Under the pieces are notes generated by a model. The model was not told the origin of the DNA and ran no database searches. It saw nothing but the letters and a program-made list of their open reading frames with translations. This document shows positions 16,491 through 26,924 of a stretch of DNA of 64,000 nucleotides, in pieces. The position numbers were made by a program, and so were the translations under genes. The stretch's first letter is position 1. The number at the start of each line of letters is the position of its first letter. The DNA lies in contig NZ_FQLR01000004.1 in NCBI RefSeq assembly GCF_900119895.1, forward strand, positions 372,001 through 436,000, given 5' to 3'. The DNA comes from Collinsella phocaeensis. GTDB lineage: Bacteria; Actinomycetota; Coriobacteriia; Coriobacteriales; Coriobacteriaceae.

Positions 16491-17143
16491 GTGGCAGGCC
16501 TTTCGAATCCGGTAAACCCGTAGGTGTCGCCCCATCATACCTGTCTTGCTCCTACCGCTAACGCGCTGGGCGCCTTATTAGAGAAAAGCGACACGCAGGG
16601 AGCGCGCCGGCCTTCAGGGCCGGCGCGCTCGGCATGTCCGCCGGCGGCTGCGGCGTTTGCGTGCTTCCCGACGCGGCAATTGCAGGGCGCCGACGCGGTT
16701 TTCGCCCGCGGACATGGGCGTCAGCGTCGTATCCATAACGTTTTTCGTACCGGAAGCGGATTCGCCTAGTACACCCTCGTGCTCCGTCGGTAAAACCGCT
16801 GGTAGTAAGGGTGCGGAATAACGGGATACTCGGGGCTTTTCAGAAGTTGTACGAAAAACGCGGTAGATAGTAAGCGAGCGCGATTCCCGGGCGCTCGGGG
16901 GCCGCGGAATCGGTGGGTCCGAAGGCCTTCTTCGCCGGATTTCACGCATGGTCCGACTCTTTTGGGCCCCATGCGCGGCGATGGCCTTGCTGTCGCTTCG
17001 CTCCGCCCGGTCCGCCTGGCTGCGTGCGTTCAATCAGCGCATATGCGCCGGGCCGCACTGCGCCAACTTGTCAAAATACTTGAAGACCGGGTTCACCTTG
17101 CGGCGAGATTCGGAAACGGGTTCCGCCTTGCGGTGAAACGAAC
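16491..17143. other. Intergenic region with no recognised gene
   Basis: About 650 bases between mscS and the ABC operon terminator. The only local structure seen is a short near-repeat at about 17085-17135 (CGGGTTCACCTTGCGG and GGGTTCCGCCTTGCGG). No frame here has both a ribosome site and family resemblance. Confidence 0.5.
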
Positions 17144-17172
17144 GCGGGGCCCGGCAGCATGTCGGGCCCCGC
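17144..17172 (-). terminator. Terminator of the ABC transporter operon
   Basis: On the minus strand GCGGGGCCCG pairs with CGGGCCCCGC, followed by GTTCGTTT. It lies about 65 bases after the last gene. Confidence 0.75.
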
Positions 17173-17237
17173 GTCGGGTGCGCTCGCATGCAGCGTGCGC
17201 GTATGGCATGCGTCTCCTGCTGTGCGGCGGTGAACGG

Positions 17238-18041
17238 CTAGCTCAGCAGCATGCGGTCGTTGGCGAGCTCGCCGCCGGAGACCTCCTCGAACTTGCGGAG
17301 CAGGTCGGGCACGGTGAGGCTCTTCTTCTCGTCGCCCGAAACGTCGTAGATCACGTTGCCGTCGCTCATCATGATGAGGCGGTTGCCCAGGCGGATGGCG
17401 TCGTTCATGTTGTGCGTGACCATGAGCGTGGTGAGGCGGCGCTCGGAGACGATGCGCTCAGTGAGGTCGAGCACCTTCGCGGCCGTCTTGGGGTCGAGCG
17501 CGGCGGTGTGCTCGTCGAGCAGCAGCAGCTTGGGGTCGGTGAGCGTCGCCATAAGCAGGGTGAGCGCCTGGCGCTGACCGCCGGAGAGCAGGCCGACCTT
17601 CGCCGTCATGCGGTTCTCGAGGCCCAGGCCCAGGGTCGCCAGCAGCTCGGGATACTCGTCCTTCTCCTGCTTGGTGATGCCCCAAGCCAGGCCGCGGTGC
17701 TTGCCGCGACGGCGCGCGAGCGCGAGGTTCTCGTCGATCTGCATGTCGGCGGCGGTGCCGCGCATGGGGTCCTGGAACACGCGGCCCAGGTACTGGGCGC
17801 GCTTGGGCTCCGAGAGGCGCGAGATGTCGACGCCGTCGAGCTCGATGGTGCCGGAATCCAGCGGGTACACGCCGGCGATCATGTTGAGCAGGGTGGACTT
17901 GCCCGCGCCGTTGCCGCCGATCACGGTGACGAAGTCGCCGTCGGCCAGCGTGAGGTCGACGCCCGTGAGCGCGCGCTTCTCGGTGACGGTGCCGCGGTTG
18001 AAGGTCTTCTTCACATGGGACAGCTTAAGCATCTGCCTCAC
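17238..18041 (-). CDS. ABC transporter ATP-binding protein (TrpXYZ type)
   Basis: The 267-residue ATPase has Walker A GGNGAGKST (about 42-50), Q-loop VFQDP, signature LLSGGQRQ and Walker B KLLLLDEHTAALDP followed by the switch His in VTHN. The Asp-Glu-His order at Walker B (DEHTAALDPK) is characteristic of the branch partnered with PF04392 substrate-binding proteins. The frame starts with a GTG at 18041 overlapping the permease gene; an ATG at 18032 is an equally good start. Confidence 0.93.
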   Translation of the reverse strand: MRQMLKLSHVKKTFNRGTVTEKRALTGVDLTLADGDFVTVIGGNGAGKSTLLNMIAGVYPLDSGTIELDGVDISRLSEPKRAQYLGRVFQDPMRGTAADMQIDENLALARRRGKHRGLAWGITKQEKDEYPELLATLGLGLENRMTAKVGLLSGGQRQALTLLMATLTDPKLLLLDEHTAALDPKTAAKVLDLTERIVSERRLTTLMVTHNMNDAIRLGNRLIMMSDGNVIYDVSGDEKKSLTVPDLLRKFEEVSGGELANDRMLLS

Positions 18042-18945
18042 CGCCCTTCGTGTAGCTGGAGCGCAGCTTGAACTTCTCCCACACCACGGGCACGCAGAGC
18101 GCGAGCGCGACGATCAGGGCGGACAGGAGCTTCATGTCGTTGGCGTCCATGCCCATCTGCAGCACGATGGCGCGGATGAGGAAGTAGACGATGGAGCCGG
18201 CCACGGCGGAGACCAGGCGGCTCTTGAAGCCGGTGAGCTTGCCGGGGGTGAGGCGGCCGAGCACCTCGCCGATCACGATGGCGGCGAGGCCGATCACGAT
18301 GGCGCCCGTGCCCATGCCGATGTCGGCGTACTTCTGGCTCTGGCAGATGAGGCCGCCGGAGAGGCCCACAAGGGCGTTGGACAGCATGAGGGCGATCATC
18401 TTGGTCTTGGCGGTGGACACGCCGAGCGCGCGGATCATGTCCTCGTTGTTGCCGGTGGCGCGCAGGGCGCTGCCGATCTCGGTGCCGAAGAACCAGTAGA
18501 GCGCGGCGATGATGGCCACCGCGGCGATGAGGCCCACGATGATCGAGCCGGCGTTGTTGGACAGGCCGGTCATCTCCGTCATGCGGGAGAAGATCGTCTC
18601 GCTCTGCAGCAGGGGCGTGTTGGATTTGCCCATGATGCGTAGATTGATGGACCACAGGCTGATCTGCGTGAGGATTCCGGCGAGGATCGCGGGGATCTCG
18701 AGCACGGTGTGCAAAAAGCCGGTGACGGCGCCGGCGAGCATGCCGGCGAGCATGGCGGCGATGACGGCGACGAGCGGGTCGACGCCGGAGACGACGAGGA
18801 CCGCGCACACGCTTCCGCCGAGCGCGAAGCTGCCGTCGACCGTGAGGTCGGCGATGTCGAGCAGCTTGTAGGTGATGAAGACGCCGAGGACCATGATGCC
18901 CCAGAGGATGCCCTGGGAGGCGGCGCCGAGGAGCGCACCTGTCAT
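18025..18945 (-). CDS. ABC transporter permease (TrpXYZ type)
   Basis: The 306-residue protein has about eight to nine membrane helices and the conserved block LRATGNNEDMIRALGVST, the cytoplasmic loop touching the ATPase, typical of this branched-chain-permease-like family. AAGGAGGGAATGC precedes the ATG at 18945. The gene overlaps the ATPase by about 17 bases. Relatives carry tryptophan, tyrosine or other small ligands; the substrate here is not evident. Confidence 0.92.
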   Translation of the reverse strand: MTGALLGAASQGILWGIMVLGVFITYKLLDIADLTVDGSFALGGSVCAVLVVSGVDPLVAVIAAMLAGMLAGAVTGFLHTVLEIPAILAGILTQISLWSINLRIMGKSNTPLLQSETIFSRMTEMTGLSNNAGSIIVGLIAAVAIIAALYWFFGTEIGSALRATGNNEDMIRALGVSTAKTKMIALMLSNALVGLSGGLICQSQKYADIGMGTGAIVIGLAAIVIGEVLGRLTPGKLTGFKSRLVSAVAGSIVYFLIRAIVLQMGMDANDMKLLSALIVALALCVPVVWEKFKLRSSYTKGGEADA

Positions 18946-19221
18946 GCATTCCCTCCTTCTATCGCGGGGCCGCGAGCCAAATGAACCCCGGCGGGCGGAC
19001 CCGTCGGGGTTCATCGCTGCGACGATGGAATATACCTCGTGAAAGTCTACCATGCGCGCGGTGACCCGCAGCAACGCCGGGCGTTCCGTAACGCGTCCGA
19101 AACGGAAGGGCGCGGGGCGCGGGTGTCGGGCACGGAAGGATGCCCGCGCCCCGGAGCCGCGAGGAAGCGGGCCAGGGCGCGGGGCGTCGGGCGCCGCGAC
19201 GGGCGGGGCGCGTGCCTGCCG

Positions 19222-20253
19222 CTACGCGCTCACGTCCGTGCCGCCCTCGTCGGCAAGCGCGGTCACGTCCACGCCGATCTCGTCGGCGGTCTTCTGGTTG
19301 TACACCAGGTCGCATTCATCGGCGGACATGGTCTCGATGGGCATCTCGGCGGGGTCGGCGCCCTCGGAGAGGATCTTCACCGCCATCTCGCCCGCGCGGC
19401 GCCCGAGCTCCTCGTAGTTGATGGAAATGCTCGCCAGGCCGCCGGCCTCCACGTGGGCGACCTCGCCGCACACGGTGGGGATCTTGGCTTCGTTGGCGAT
19501 CATGGCGATGGTGGACATGGCCGAGGCGATCGTGTTGTCGGTGGGCGTGTAGATGGCGTCCACCTTGCCCACCATGGACTCGGCGACCTGCTGGACCTCG
19601 TTGGAGCTGGACACGGTGTACTTGACGCCCGCAAGCCCGAGCTTCTCCAGCTCGGCGGCGGCCATGTCGATCTGGATCTTGGAGTTTGCCTCAGCGGTGC
19701 AGTAGAGCAGGCCTACCGTCTCGGCGTCGGGTAGCAGGCGCTGCAGCAGGTCGATCTGCGCGGCGACGGGATTCATGTCGGAGGTTCCGGTGACGTTGCC
19801 GCCGGGGGCGTCGTTGTCCGCGACCAGCTCGGACGCGGCGAAGTCGGTGATCGCGGTTCCCACGACGGGGATGTCCGAGGTGGCGCCCGCCATGGCCTGC
19901 GCCGCGGGCGTGCCGATGGCGAGCACGAGGTCCACGCCGTCGTTCACGAACTTGCTCGCGATCGTCTGGCAGGCGGACTGGTCGTTCTGCGCGTTCTGCT
20001 GGTCGACCTGCGCGCCGATGCCGGCTGCCTCGACGGCTGCGACGAAGCCCCTGTTGGCCGCGTCGAGCGCCGGGTGCTCGGTGAGCTGCAGGACGCCGAT
20101 CTTGTAGGCGCCGCCGTCCGTGGCGGCGCCGCTGCCGGCGGGGGCGCCGGCGTTTCCGCAGCCGGCGAGGCCGAGGCCGGCGGCTGCGGCGAGCACGCCG
20201 GCGCCGGCGATGCCCTTGGTGAACGAGCGACGGGAGCAAAGGGTGCGATCCAT
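19222..20253 (-). CDS. ABC substrate-binding lipoprotein, PF04392 family (paralogue 1)
   Basis: The 343-residue protein starts with a Tat-like RRSFTKG, a hydrophobic segment and the lipobox LAGC (Cys at about 31), so it is probably an exported lipoprotein. The mature part has the family blocks KIGVLQLTEHPALD, SKFVNDGVDLVLAIGTPAAQ and DAIYTPTDNTIAS. AGGAGACCC precedes the ATG. The next gene upstream (20409) encodes a close paralogue, so this permease and ATPase are served by two receptors. Confidence 0.92.
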   Translation of the reverse strand: MDRTLCSRRSFTKGIAGAGVLAAAAGLGLAGCGNAGAPAGSGAATDGGAYKIGVLQLTEHPALDAANRGFVAAVEAAGIGAQVDQQNAQNDQSACQTIASKFVNDGVDLVLAIGTPAAQAMAGATSDIPVVGTAITDFAASELVADNDAPGGNVTGTSDMNPVAAQIDLLQRLLPDAETVGLLYCTAEANSKIQIDMAAAELEKLGLAGVKYTVSSSNEVQQVAESMVGKVDAIYTPTDNTIASAMSTIAMIANEAKIPTVCGEVAHVEAGGLASISINYEELGRRAGEMAVKILSEGADPAEMPIETMSADECDLVYNQKTADEIGVDVTALADEGGTDVSA

Positions 20254-20408
20254 GGCGGGTCTCCTAACGTGCGCGCGGGGCGCGGGGCGTATGCGGTGGA
20301 AGCCGTGCGAGGGCCGTGGCGGCGCGATGGCGGCCGCAGGGCGCACGGCGTGCTGGCCGTCGGGTGCCCTCGAGGGGCGTCCGACGAAGGTCGGCGTTTC
20401 AGGCCGCG

Positions 20409-21410
20409 CTAGACGGTCTGGCCACCGTCGAGGATGGAAACGTTGACGCCGAGCGCGTCGGCGGTGGCCTGGTTCACGATGAGCTGGCACTCCTCGCTCG
20501 ACAGGTACTCGATGGGCATGTCTGCCGGGTCGGCTCCCTCGGAGAGGATCTTCACCGCCATCTCGCCCGCTTTGTAGCCGAGGTCGTGGTAGTTGATGCT
20601 GTAGGACGCCAGGCCGCCGTCTTCGACCATGGTATCGCATCCCACGATGGTGGGCAGGCCGTTCTCGTTGGCGATGTCCGAGACGGCCGCCATGCCGGCG
20701 GCGATGGTGTTGTCGGTCGGCGCGTAGATGGCGTCCACCTTGCCCACCATGGACTGGACTACCTGCTGGATCTCGTTGGAGGACGAGACGGAGTAGCGCT
20801 CGTGCGCCACGCCGGCGGCGTCGAGCGTCTCCTCGGCGAGCTTGACCTGGACCTCGGAGTTGGACTCGGCGGAGCAGAACAGGATGCCGACGGACTCGGT
20901 GTCGGGCAGAAGCTTGAGCATGAGGTCGATCTGGTCGGCGACGGGGGTGAGGTCGGAGCTGCCGGTGACGTTGCCGCCCGGGGCGTCGTTGTCTGCAACG
21001 AGGCCGCTCTCGGCGTAGTCGGTGATGGCGGATCCCACGATGGGGATGTCCGAGGTGGCGCCGGCCATGGCCTGGGCGGCGGGCGTGGCGATGGCGAAGA
21101 CGAGGTCCACGCCGTCGTTCACGAACTTGCTCGCGATCGTCTGGCAGGCCGACTGGTCGTTCTGCGCGTTCTGCTGATCGACGCTGCAGGAGATGCCGGA
21201 GTCGTTGAGGGCGTCAACGAAGCCCTTATTGGTCTGGTCGAGCGCGCCGTGCTCGGTGAGCTGCAGCACGCCGATCTTGTAGTTGCCGCCCTTGGATCCG
21301 GCGGAGCTGCCGGTGCTCGCTGCGGGCTTGTCGGATCCGCAGCCTGCCAGGGCGCCGGCGGCGAAGAGGCCGGCGGTGACGATGAGGTTTCTGCGAGAGA
21401 TGCTCTTCAC
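20409..21410 (-). CDS. ABC substrate-binding lipoprotein, PF04392 family (paralogue 2)
   Basis: This 333-residue paralogue of the downstream receptor shares long identical stretches such as QNAQNDQSACQTIASKFVN. It has SRRNLIV followed by a lipobox (LAGC, Cys at about 24), again Tat-like and lipoprotein-like. The start is GTG at 21410 with GGAG upstream. It is the first gene of the minus-strand operon of two receptors, permease and ATPase; a TATAGT -10-like box lies about 55 bases upstream. No T-box or riboswitch was recognised. Confidence 0.92.
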   Translation of the reverse strand: MKSISRRNLIVTAGLFAAGALAGCGSDKPAASTGSSAGSKGGNYKIGVLQLTEHGALDQTNKGFVDALNDSGISCSVDQQNAQNDQSACQTIASKFVNDGVDLVFAIATPAAQAMAGATSDIPIVGSAITDYAESGLVADNDAPGGNVTGSSDLTPVADQIDLMLKLLPDTESVGILFCSAESNSEVQVKLAEETLDAAGVAHERYSVSSSNEIQQVVQSMVGKVDAIYAPTDNTIAAGMAAVSDIANENGLPTIVGCDTMVEDGGLASYSINYHDLGYKAGEMAVKILSEGADPADMPIEYLSSEECQLIVNQATADALGVNVSILDGGQTV

Positions 21411-21744
21411 GGCGATCAGCTCCGTTTCTATCGGGAAATGGTGCCTTCTGAATGGTCACTTTACTATAGGAAAGCATGTAAGGGACATACTAGCGCCCCC
21501 GCATCGTATGCTCAATTCGTTACAGACGTGTTAACGTGGCAGCGTCGGCGGGGCGGGCAAGGGAGGTCGACGCGTGCGGCTGGCGAGGGTCGTGCGCGCG
21601 CGAGGTCTCCGTGAATCTCTTCTCGCGCATTGTCGTTCAGGCGGTGCCGGGCTGCGCTGCGCGCCTGCGAGGGGTTGGATGCGCCCCATGGGGGTAGAAT
21701 GCGGCTTGGGCCCTCGATGGCCCAACCACACGAAAGGATCTTCC

Positions 21745-22539
21745 ATGTACGTGCTCACCAGCCGGGTCAGATATAGCGAAATCGACGAAAGCGGCGCCTT
21801 GAGTCCGCTCTCCCTCATCAACTACCTGCAGGATTGCAGCGCATTTCACGCTGAGGACGTGGGCGCGGGGATCGCGGCGTCCGTCGAGCGCCGAGCCGCC
21901 TGGATGATCGCGGCGTGGAAGATCCGCATCCACCGGCTGCCGAGCATGGGCGAGTCCATCCGCATCGGGACGTGGCCCACGGGCTTCAAGGGGCTGATGT
22001 CCAACAGGAACTTCGTCATGGAGGCGGCCGACGCCCCCGAGGGGTCCGCGCCTTTGGTGGAGGCGGATTCCGCCTGGTTCCTCTTCGATGTGGACGCGGG
22101 GCGCCCGCGTCGCCTCGTGCACGATGACCTCGCCTGCTACTTGGAGGGAGACCAGTTCGAGCCCGCGCTCGATATGCCTGCCGTGCAGCGCCGCCTGCGC
22201 GTCCCCCGCGATGCCGAGCCCGTCGTCGCCGATGCGGTCACGGTGACGGGCAGCCACATCGACACGAACCACCATGTGAACAACGCCCAGTACGTGGGCA
22301 TGGCGCTCGACGCGCTGCGCGCGCTCGCGCCGGCGCCGGAGGGAAGCGTCTGGGAGCTGCCCCCGCAGCCCGAGCCGCGCGGGATCGACGTTCAGTACGT
22401 CGCCGCGGCGAAGCTTGGCGATGCCGTCGCGCCGCACGTGTATCCGCTCGAGGCCGCAGAAGACGGAGCGCAGGAGGTGCTCGTGGCGCTCGACGCTCCC
22501 GACGGCGGTCACTATGCGCTGGTGAAGCTGGCGTTCTAG
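21745..22539 (+). CDS. Acyl-ACP thioesterase (FatA/FatB-like)
   Basis: This 264-residue double-hotdog enzyme is expected to hydrolyse acyl-ACP to free fatty acid. Visible are the start SRVRYSEIDESGALSPLSL, hotdog helix LINYLQDCSAFHAED, the AAWMIAAWKIRI strand, and the active-site region SHIDTNHHVNNAQYVGMAL (about 171-189) with Asn and His as in plant FAT enzymes. GAAAGGATC precedes the ATG at 21745. It stands alone. Confidence 0.93.
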   Translation: MYVLTSRVRYSEIDESGALSPLSLINYLQDCSAFHAEDVGAGIAASVERRAAWMIAAWKIRIHRLPSMGESIRIGTWPTGFKGLMSNRNFVMEAADAPEGSAPLVEADSAWFLFDVDAGRPRRLVHDDLACYLEGDQFEPALDMPAVQRRLRVPRDAEPVVADAVTVTGSHIDTNHHVNNAQYVGMALDALRALAPAPEGSVWELPPQPEPRGIDVQYVAAAKLGDAVAPHVYPLEAAEDGAQEVLVALDAPDGGHYALVKLAF

Positions 22540-22576
22540 CGCTCGGCCGGATCGGCCCACAGCTTCCGATTCAGGA

Positions 22577-22607
22577 CCTCAATTTAGGGACTGTCCTTCA
22601 ATTGAGG
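22577..22607. repeat. REP-like palindrome, family A (copy 4)
   Basis: CCTCAATTTAGGGAC, TGTCCTTC, AATTGAGG. The core is altered (GGACTGTCC), making this copy more palindromic than the others. Confidence 0.75.
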
Positions 22608-22632
22608 TGGGGGTCCGTGGGGGGTCCGGATC

Positions 22633-22849
22633 TGGCACAAAATGCACTCGAGTCGGTATTCGGTGCGTATATGCGCGGCTGCGTCGGCTGTTGATCTCTA
22701 TAATAGAGGTATGTTCAGAGACATCTGTAACGGTATCTTGACGAATGGCAGTGTCCGGCCACTGCAAGATTGCGCATCGAGTTCCCTCACGGTCGTCATC
22801 GACCAGCTTGCCGGGTTCGTTGGTACCGACTCGATGGCATTTCGTGCCA
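22633..22849. mobile_element. Palindromic element, family 2, copy 1
   Basis: The 26-base ends, TGGCACAAAATGC... (22633-22658) and its complement (22824-22849), match at 23 of 26 bases. The same ends recur at 51389-51575. The interior (about 165 bases) has no gene and differs from the second copy. Just outside lies CGGGAATA/TATTCCCG, the hairpin into which the IS at 22898 inserted. Confidence 0.7.
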
Positions 22850-22897
22850 CAACTGTTGAGGGGCACGGGAATACGGGAATATTCGATGCATATTCCC

Positions 22898-24024
22898 GGC
22901 TGTGTTAACCCTTTTTGGAGGTCCTGGCCACCCTGACGGCGACCCTCGCCTCGACGGCGTACTCCTCGCGGAACAGCGCGCGCCGCGTCGTCCGGTACCT
23001 GCCGACGGCGAGGATGGAGAGCAGCGCCGACGTCGCCGCGCGGCTGCCGCCGGCCCCGCGGTAGCTCGCCTGCCGGCAGAACCACCACATGTACCTCTGC
23101 ATGCGCCTCGACGCGACGCCCCGGAACCTCGCGATGAAGTGCTTGAGCGCGGAGTGCACCGCGTTCAGGGCGTTGAGGGCGTGTTCGCCGGAGTAGGAGC
23201 GCGCCACCTCGAGACCGAGCGCCCCCGCCGCCGTGCCGAGGCTCGAGGACATCTCGCACGCCACCCTCGTCCCGCGGTGCGCGAGCCGCGCCAGCCGGCC
23301 GCGCGCGTCGGCGGCGACGGTCGCGGACGAGGATACCAGCACGTCGGCGCTCCCGTCCGACCCGACCACCGTGAGCAGCGTGTCGCGCTCGCGGGCGCCG
23401 CCCCCGCGGCGGCGCGGCGCCCTCCAGGGCTCGAAGCCGGGGTTGCGCGAATGGTTCCCGGAGAAGCTCTCGGGCGGGAACGCCTCGTCGGCCTCGACGG
23501 CGTCCTCGGGGCCGGTCGTGAACACGGTGACCTCCCCCCTGAGCGCCTCGCACGCCCTCACGCGCATGAACCACGCGGTCTTGGGGCTGACCCCGCACTC
23601 CTCGGCGCACTCGCGCAGCGTGAGGCGGGCGCAGAAGCACCTCGCGAAGGCCGCCCAGGCCTCCGCGGGCAGGTGGGAGCGCGAGAGCACCCCGCCCGTG
23701 TCGAGCGTGAAGCTGCGCGCGCAGCCGCGGCGCAGCCAGCGCTGCCTGGCCGCGGCGGGCGATCCGCTCGCACCCGCGGCGCGGGCAGCGCCGGGGGCCG
23801 CCGAGGCGCGAGCGCTCGCGCAGGAACGCGCCCTCGGCCTCCCTGACCTCGACTTTGTATAAAAGCTCGGCCCTCTCGGCCGGTTTGAGCGCGAGGACCT
23901 CCCCGATCAGCGCGTCGAGCCCGCCCCTCATGGCCGCACCCCCTCCTGTCAAGGACTTCTACCTGCGGGTCCATCCTCGCGCCCCGCGCGGACAGAAGCA
24001 CCTCCAAAAAGGGTTAACACAGCC
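22898..24024 (-). mobile_element. IS1595-family insertion sequence with 8-bp target duplication
   Basis: Perfect 25-base terminal inverted repeats starting GGCTGTGTTAACCC lie at 22898-22922 and 24000-24024. They are flanked on both sides by the direct repeat ATATTCCC (22890-22897 and 24025-24032), the 8-base target duplication usual for IS1595. The element is 1127 bases long and carries one transposase gene on the minus strand whose stop codon lies inside the left repeat. Confidence 0.93.
22905..23931 (-). pseudogene. IS1595/ISXO2-type transposase, frameshifted
   Basis: An ATG at 23931 after AGGAGGGGG opens the expected N-terminus (DALIGEVLALKPAERAELL, then CPRRGC as a zinc-ribbon half) in one frame. 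From about 23750 the family sequence continues in another frame (QRWLRRGCARSFTLDTGG...) through the DDE domain, with VEADEAF and HSALKHFIARFRGV, to the stop at 22905. The shift means a dead copy, a programmed frameshift or a sequencing error. The second frame alone is open for 261 residues from 23690. Confidence 0.85.
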
Positions 24025-24184
24025 ATATTCCCGACTGTACTGCATATTTTTTGCATATGGATCTGCATGCGGGCAAATCGTCCCCCGAGTTTCGCAAGGA
24101 TCCGCCTCAAGAGCGAGCTGGATACGAAAACGGGCGCGGCCGCTTCGTGCGGTCGCGCCCGTCTGGCGTATATCCCTCGCGGCG

Positions 24185-24215
24185 CCTCAAAAAGGTGCCT
24201 GTCCCCTTTTTGAGG
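24185..24215. repeat. REP-like palindrome, family A (copy 5, inverted)
   Basis: CCTCAAAAAGGTGCCTGTCC and CCTTTTTGAGG. It ends 2 bases from the asnS stop codon, so it would form the 3' end of that transcript. Confidence 0.8.
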
Positions 24216-24216
24216 T

Positions 24217-25620
<1,404 letters not shown>

Positions 25621-25809
25621 GCCATTCCTTTCACGCGGGAAAGCGTATAACTTGACTAACGTTTCATTCTAGCAGCTGGACGCAAGCGTGTGTCGGCTGC
25701 GCGGCGGGCGGAGGCGGCTGCGGCGGCGCGCGGCGGGCCCTAGGTCGAACGGCGCGCCGAGGGCAGCTCGCCGCATCGGAGGGTGAGCCCCTTGGTCCAC
25801 GGGCCCCAC

Positions 25810-25840
25810 CGTGCCGAAAGGGTACGTCCCTCTTGGCACG
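25810..25840. repeat. REP-like palindrome, family B (copy 1)
   Basis: CGTGCCGAAAGGG, TACGT, CCCTCTTGGCACG: GTGCC...GGCAC arms around a GGG-ACGT-CCC core. The rest of the 25621-25968 gap holds only the terminator at 25899. Confidence 0.75.
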
Positions 25841-25898
25841 AGGGCACGCTTCTCGCGGCGCGTCGCGGTGTGCCGGTGGAGGGTTTGTGTTCGCTTGA

Positions 25899-25922
25899 CC
25901 CCGACGTAACGTCGGGGTTTTT
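25899..25922 (+). terminator. Terminator-like hairpin before the MFS remnant
   Basis: CCCCGAC-GTAAC-GTCGGGG followed by TTTTTA. No + strand gene lies directly upstream, so it may be left from a lost gene or act as an attenuator. Confidence 0.6.
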
Positions 25923-25968
25923 ACTGGGTGCCGAAAAGAACCGGGACCTTGGGACGAAAGGGGGCGCC

Positions 25969-26924
25969 ATGTTCAAAGGCGCCGTGCTGCGCTACCTCAT
26001 CTCCGACGCACTTTCCATGCTGGGCAACTCGATTGCGGGCGTGGTGCTCCCGCTGGTGCTGCTGGCGCGCACGGGGGACGTGCTCGCCGCGGGCTCGCTC
26101 GCGCTGATCTGCGCCGTGCCGCAGTTCGTGTTCGGGCTTCTGGGCGGCGCGGTGCTCGACCGCGTCGACCGCAAGCTGGTGTGCGTGGTCTCCGACCTCG
26201 TCTCGGCGCTGTCCATCGCCCTGCTCCCGATCGTGGACGAGGTCTGGGGGCTCTCCTTCGGCTGGTTCGTGGCGCTCGGGCTGCTGGGGGCGGTGGGCGA
26301 CGTGCCGGGCATGACGGCGCGCGACGCCCTGCTTCCGGCGGTCTGCCGCCACGAGGGGGTCGACCTGCAGCGGTTCGTGGGCGCCAGCCAGTCGCTCGCC
26401 TCCCTCACCACCATCGCGGGGCCGGCGGCCGCCGCGCTGCTGATGGGCGCCCTCGGCGACATCGACGCGCTGTGGGTCACGGCCGCGTGCTCCTGCCTGG
26501 CGTCCGCGGTGAGCGCGACGCTCCCGCGCGAGGTGGGCGCCGTGAGCGCGGCCGTCCCCGCCGACACCGCGGATGCTTCCGCCGATTCCGCGCCGACCGG
26601 TTTCTCCGCCCTGGCGGCCGCCCCGCCTCGGCGCTGCTGGGATTCTTCGCCTTCGACCGCGTATCCGACGAGCGTCGCGGCTCGACGATGGGCACGCTGA
26701 ACGCCCTGTACCTCGTCGTCGCCCCCGCGGGAACCTTCATGGGCTCGGCGCTGCTGAGCGCGCTCGACCTCAAGGGCACGGGCATCGCGCTCACCGCGGC
26801 CTGGATCGTCGTGACGGCGGCGACGCTCGTCGCTCCCGCCCTGCGCGACCTGGGGGACGCGCGCGGCGCGGACGTGGTACAACAGGGGAGTGACGAGACC
26901 GTTCCGTGCAAGGAGTGCGAGTAG
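25969..26924 (+). pseudogene. MFS transporter, broken by internal deletion and frameshift
   Basis: From ATG 25969 (GAAAGGGGG upstream) one frame encodes six membrane helices of a major-facilitator permease, with AVLDRVDRKLVC as the family's loop motif. Around 26620-26630 the family sequence jumps to another frame (SALLGFFAFDRVSDERRGST, then two more helices) ending at 26924. The total is about 318 codons, and helices 7-10 of the normal 12 are missing, so a deletion of about 100 codons that also shifted the frame is likely. The MerR gene starts on the next base. Confidence 0.85.

Noticed and set aside
22579-23952. A 457-residue protein encoded across the IS1595-like element
   Set aside because: Only its first about 60 residues match a transposase; beyond the frame change the residues are an Arg-rich shadow of the true catalytic frame.
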